Below are positions 7,494-8,830 of a DNA stretch of 8,830 bases, piece by piece. The notes under the pieces are model-generated. The model did not search any database, was not told the origin of the DNA, and was given only the letters and a program-made list of their open reading frames with translations. Source of the stretch: Thermoplasmata archaeon (GTDB taxonomy: Archaea; Thermoplasmatota; E2; DHVEG-1). Numbering within the stretch: the first letter of the stretch is position 1; the number at the start of each line of letters is the position of its first letter. The stretch covers positions 1 to 8,830 of the forward strand of contig QMTJ01000033.1 in assembly GCA_003651045.1 (NCBI GenBank), given 5' to 3'. The translations under genes were made by a program, and so were the position numbers.

Positions 7494-7634
7494 ATGGATT
7501 TAATGGGTCTTTGTAGTATCTGTGGTAGACCAGGTGCTTTACATACTTGTAGTTTATGTGGACGGCTTGTTTGTGATAATTGTTTTGATAGTGTCTATAA
7601 CGTTTGTAATATTTGTAAAACAGGAAAACAATAA
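7494..7634 (+). CDS. 46-residue protein with four CxxC pairs (mini zinc-binding protein)
   Basis: ATG 7494 directly follows the regulator's TAA, with GAGGGGG (7482-7488) as SD. The product has eight Cys in 46 residues: C7-x2-C10, C19-x2-C22, C27-x2-C30 and C38-x2-C41. The spacing suggests two zinc sites, possibly interleaved as in RING, B-box or HIT-type fingers. The sequence CSICGRPG...CSLCGRLVCDNC is very like eukaryotic-style treble-clef fingers. There is no membrane segment or catalytic motif. The zero-base junction and the oligo-T tract 15 bases downstream make it the last gene of the mevalonate operon. It may be a protein-protein adaptor for the regulator or for the DUF35 complex, but no function can be read from the sequence. 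The start is well fixed, and codon composition matches the regulator gene. Confidence 0.85.
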   Translation: MDLMGLCSICGRPGALHTCSLCGRLVCDNCFDSVYNVCNICKTGKQ

Positions 7635-7649
7635 AACTATTTCACTTAA

Positions 7650-7657
7650 TTTTTTTT
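7650..7657 (+). terminator. Oligo-T terminator of the mevalonate operon
   Basis: Eight consecutive T follow 15 bases after the stop of the mini zinc protein. Oligo-T on the coding strand is the usual archaeal termination signal. The next gene has its own promoter at 7679. Confidence 0.6.
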
Positions 7658-7669
7658 GAAGAATTAAAA

Positions 7670-7684
7670 AGAAAGAGATATATA
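7670..7684 (+). promoter_or_regulatory. BRE/TATA promoter of the zinc-ribbon membrane protein
   Basis: The purine run AGAAAGAGA (7670-7678) precedes TATATA (7679-7684). Initiation would be near 7706, giving a leader of about 20 bases that contains the SD GGGAGG (7711-7716), which lies 9 bases before ATG 7726. Promoter, leader and SD are all well spaced. Confidence 0.6.
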
Positions 7685-7725
7685 CAGTTATAATAATTCA
7701 TGTAGAATAAGGGAGGAAAAATATT

Positions 7726-8184
7726 ATGTCTGTTAAATGTAGTAAATGTGGAGCTGATATACCTGAGGGTGCTACGTTTTGCCCAGCATGTGGATCGCCG
7801 GTATCAACAATGCAACAGCAACAACCTTTTACACAGCAGAAGGCTAACTCTAGCAGTCAGGATTCTCTTAAGGGACTTGCTGATACGGTTTTTTCAAAAT
7901 TCATCATCATGCTTGGTGTATGTATTGGTGTATTAATAGCTTGGATTGGAAAGATACTTACAACGTTCTATATTGGAACAGCTGCAAACGCGGGTAATGT
8001 ACTTCATTCAATAGGCTTCGCTGGAGTTGGTTTATTATTGTTTGGAGGGGGATTTCTAAATAAGGATATAGATAAGTATGTTAGAATGGGAATGGTTATT
8101 ATTGGTGGTTTCATTTTAGTTTATTCATTGACTCCGTTGAGTTTTTCTTTTAACATACCAACGAATCTACCTTATGGTTACTAA
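7726..8184 (+). CDS. Zinc-ribbon protein with three predicted membrane helices
   Basis: Protein of 152 residues. The N-terminal zinc ribbon C5-x2-C8 / C19-x2-C22 has the common CSKCGADIPEGATFCPACG pattern seen in many archaeal and bacterial membrane proteins. A Gln/Ser-rich linker (29-47, with QQQQ) follows. Then come three hydrophobic segments at about 59-80, 92-111 and 119-137, and a short polar tail ending in PYGY. The ribbon would face the cytosol if the usual orientation holds. Such proteins are common and mostly uncharacterised, so no specific function can be assigned. The gene stands alone with its own TATA, strong SD and downstream T-tracts. Confidence 0.93.
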   Translation: MSVKCSKCGADIPEGATFCPACGSPVSTMQQQQPFTQQKANSSSQDSLKGLADTVFSKFIIMLGVCIGVLIAWIGKILTTFYIGTAANAGNVLHSIGFAGVGLLLFGGGFLNKDIDKYVRMGMVIIGGFILVYSLTPLSFSFNIPTNLPYGY

Positions 8185-8201
8185 AGAGTGAGACTATATC
8201 C

Positions 8202-8219
8202 TTTTTTTCTATTTTTTTT
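8202..8219 (+). terminator. Double oligo-T terminator after the zinc-ribbon membrane protein
   Basis: T7 (8202-8208) and T8 (8212-8219) begin 17 bases after the stop codon. A paired oligo-T signal is typical of an archaeal transcript end. Confidence 0.65.
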
Positions 8220-8336
8220 ATGAATAGTGTAGATTATATGTAAAATTATGAAAGTTTTGTTTTAATTGTTACAGTTTTATCAAGTATGTTTGTTCTTTTT
8301 GTTTGTTAAATTTTTTTCCATTTTGACAGTTTTACA

Positions 8337-8351
8337 CGAAATCTTTAAATA
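8337..8351 (+). promoter_or_regulatory. BRE/TATA promoter of the secreted acidic protein gene
   Basis: CGAAA (8337-8341, BRE-like) is followed by TTTAAATA (8344-8351), close to the archaeal consensus. Initiation near 8374 leaves a leader of about 48 bases with the SD just before the gene. The nonamer ACAGTTTTA occurs directly upstream (8326-8334) and again 55 bases earlier (8271-8279). The rest of the 237-base gap is T-rich without other structure that I can support. Confidence 0.7.
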
Positions 8352-8405
8352 GAATTAATGATAAAGTATATCGTGATAGGTTGTAGTGTTAGGATAAAAA
8401 AAGGT

Positions 8406-8415
8406 AGGTGAGGAG
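8406..8415 (+). promoter_or_regulatory. Strong Shine-Dalgarno site
   Basis: AGGTGAGGAG contains both GGTGA and AGGAG, complementary to the 3' end of archaeal 16S rRNA. It lies 6 bases before ATG 8422 and indicates efficient translation. Confidence 0.75.
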
Positions 8416-8421
8416 AAAAAA

Positions 8422-8830
8422 ATGATAAAAAAGAAAGGTAAATACCTTCTAATAATTAGCATACTAGTTGTAGCTTTTATGATAACAACCTCTTTTGGAT
8501 CTGCTCTTGAAGCATATGTCACTGAAGATAGCAGTATTGTTTCTTCAGAAGACAAAAATGTCACTCTATCACAAGAAAAGATAGATGAAGCAGGTTCTGA
8601 GTTGATTGATGAACTTAAAGATTATCAACAGGATTTCGAAGCAGCTTTAGATGCTGCTTTAGATACCTCTGCATCTACAGATGAAATCACTGAGACTTTT
8701 AAGGAGAATCTAATAAATAAATATCTGTCTGATGAAGATAGTGCAGTAAGCGACACCGCACTAGTTGATGAGAAAAGTATAATAGATAATAAAGAAATAG
8801 TTGAACAAGATAAAATCACAAAAGAAGATA
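8422..8830 (+). CDS. Secreted or surface-anchored acidic protein, 3'-truncated by the window edge
   Basis: The frame from ATG 8422 stays open to the window end, giving 136 visible residues. MIKKKGKY forms a positive n-region. It is followed by a hydrophobic core, about residues 9-23, and SFGSALEA, which suggests signal-peptidase cleavage near residue 28. An uncleaved anchor is the alternative. The mature part is strongly acidic and Ser/Thr-containing (for example EAALDAALDTSASTDE), with predicted helices and no Cys after the signal. No enzyme motif is visible in this stretch. Extracellular acidic, helical N-termini occur in archaeal surface-layer, adhesin and protease-like proteins, so the family cannot be named without the missing C-terminal part. 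The start is supported by the strong SD and by the BRE/TATA 70-85 bases upstream. Confidence 0.82.
   Translation, partial: MIKKKGKYLLIISILVVAFMITTSFGSALEAYVTEDSSIVSSEDKNVTLSQEKIDEAGSELIDELKDYQQDFEAALDAALDTSASTDEITETFKENLINKYLSDEDSAVSDTALVDEKSIIDNKEIVEQDKITKED

Noticed and set aside
7748..7936. 62-residue + strand frame inside the zinc-ribbon gene
   Set aside because: It is out of frame with the clear zinc-ribbon protein, is Arg/Leu-rich, and lacks its own SD.
8352..8400. Possible C/D-box small RNA (TGATA-like words)
   Set aside because: No proper C box (RTGATGA) with a matching CTGA D box at a suitable distance. The stretch is better explained as the leader of the secreted-protein gene.
8625..8819. 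64-residue minus-strand frame opposite the secreted protein
   Set aside because: Its Ser-rich translation is what the reverse of an Asp/Glu-rich coding stretch gives. The + strand frame has signal peptide, SD and promoter.

Overview
This window is most likely from a low-GC archaeon, probably within the Euryarchaeota/Thermoplasmatota. Four things point that way: promoters of BRE/TATA type, purine-rich Shine-Dalgarno sites of the GGAGG/GGTGA type, oligo-T tracts after operons, and the gene content. That content is an Lhr/Ski2-like large helicase with a C-terminal zinc knuckle and a mevalonate cluster of HMG-CoA synthase, SCP2-type thiolase and DUF35 protein. The exact lineage cannot be fixed from the sequence alone. 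All genes recognised lie on the + strand.

Layout. (1) 1-2689: 3' part of a large superfamily 2 helicase, cut by the left window edge, so Walker A is missing. (2) About 2799-4007: an unrecognised protein made almost entirely of three diverged tandem repeats of about 125 residues, followed by a bulged hairpin. (3) 4139-7634: a tight five-gene operon encoding HMG-CoA synthase, thiolase, DUF35 zinc-ribbon/OB protein, XRE-type regulator and a 46-residue protein with four CxxC pairs. It has a candidate TATA element at 4093 and an oligo-T tract at 7650. (4) 7726-8184: a zinc-ribbon protein with three predicted membrane helices, with its own TATA, strong SD and T-tracts behind it. (5) From 8422 to the right edge: the N-terminal part of an acidic secreted or surface protein with a clear BRE/TATA promoter and SD.

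How the genes work together. In archaea HMG-CoA synthase and acetoacetyl-CoA thiolase are known to form a complex bridged by a DUF35 protein, which passes acetoacetyl-CoA into the mevalonate route to isoprenoid membrane lipids. All three partners are present here in the usual order. The synthase keeps its Glu/Cys/His active site. The thiolase, however, has Asp where the nucleophilic Cys is expected and Ser in place of the Cys of the HDCF motif. The downstream regulator is translationally coupled to DUF35 and may control the operon. The 8-Cys mini-protein directly abuts the regulator gene.

The observations most worth a second look are the Cys-less thiolase active site, the three-repeat protein with no recognised family, and the 8-Cys mini-protein fused transcriptionally to the regulator. 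I found no RNA gene, CRISPR array or insertion sequence. No gap exceeds 300 bases; the largest, 8185-8421, holds T-tracts and a promoter.
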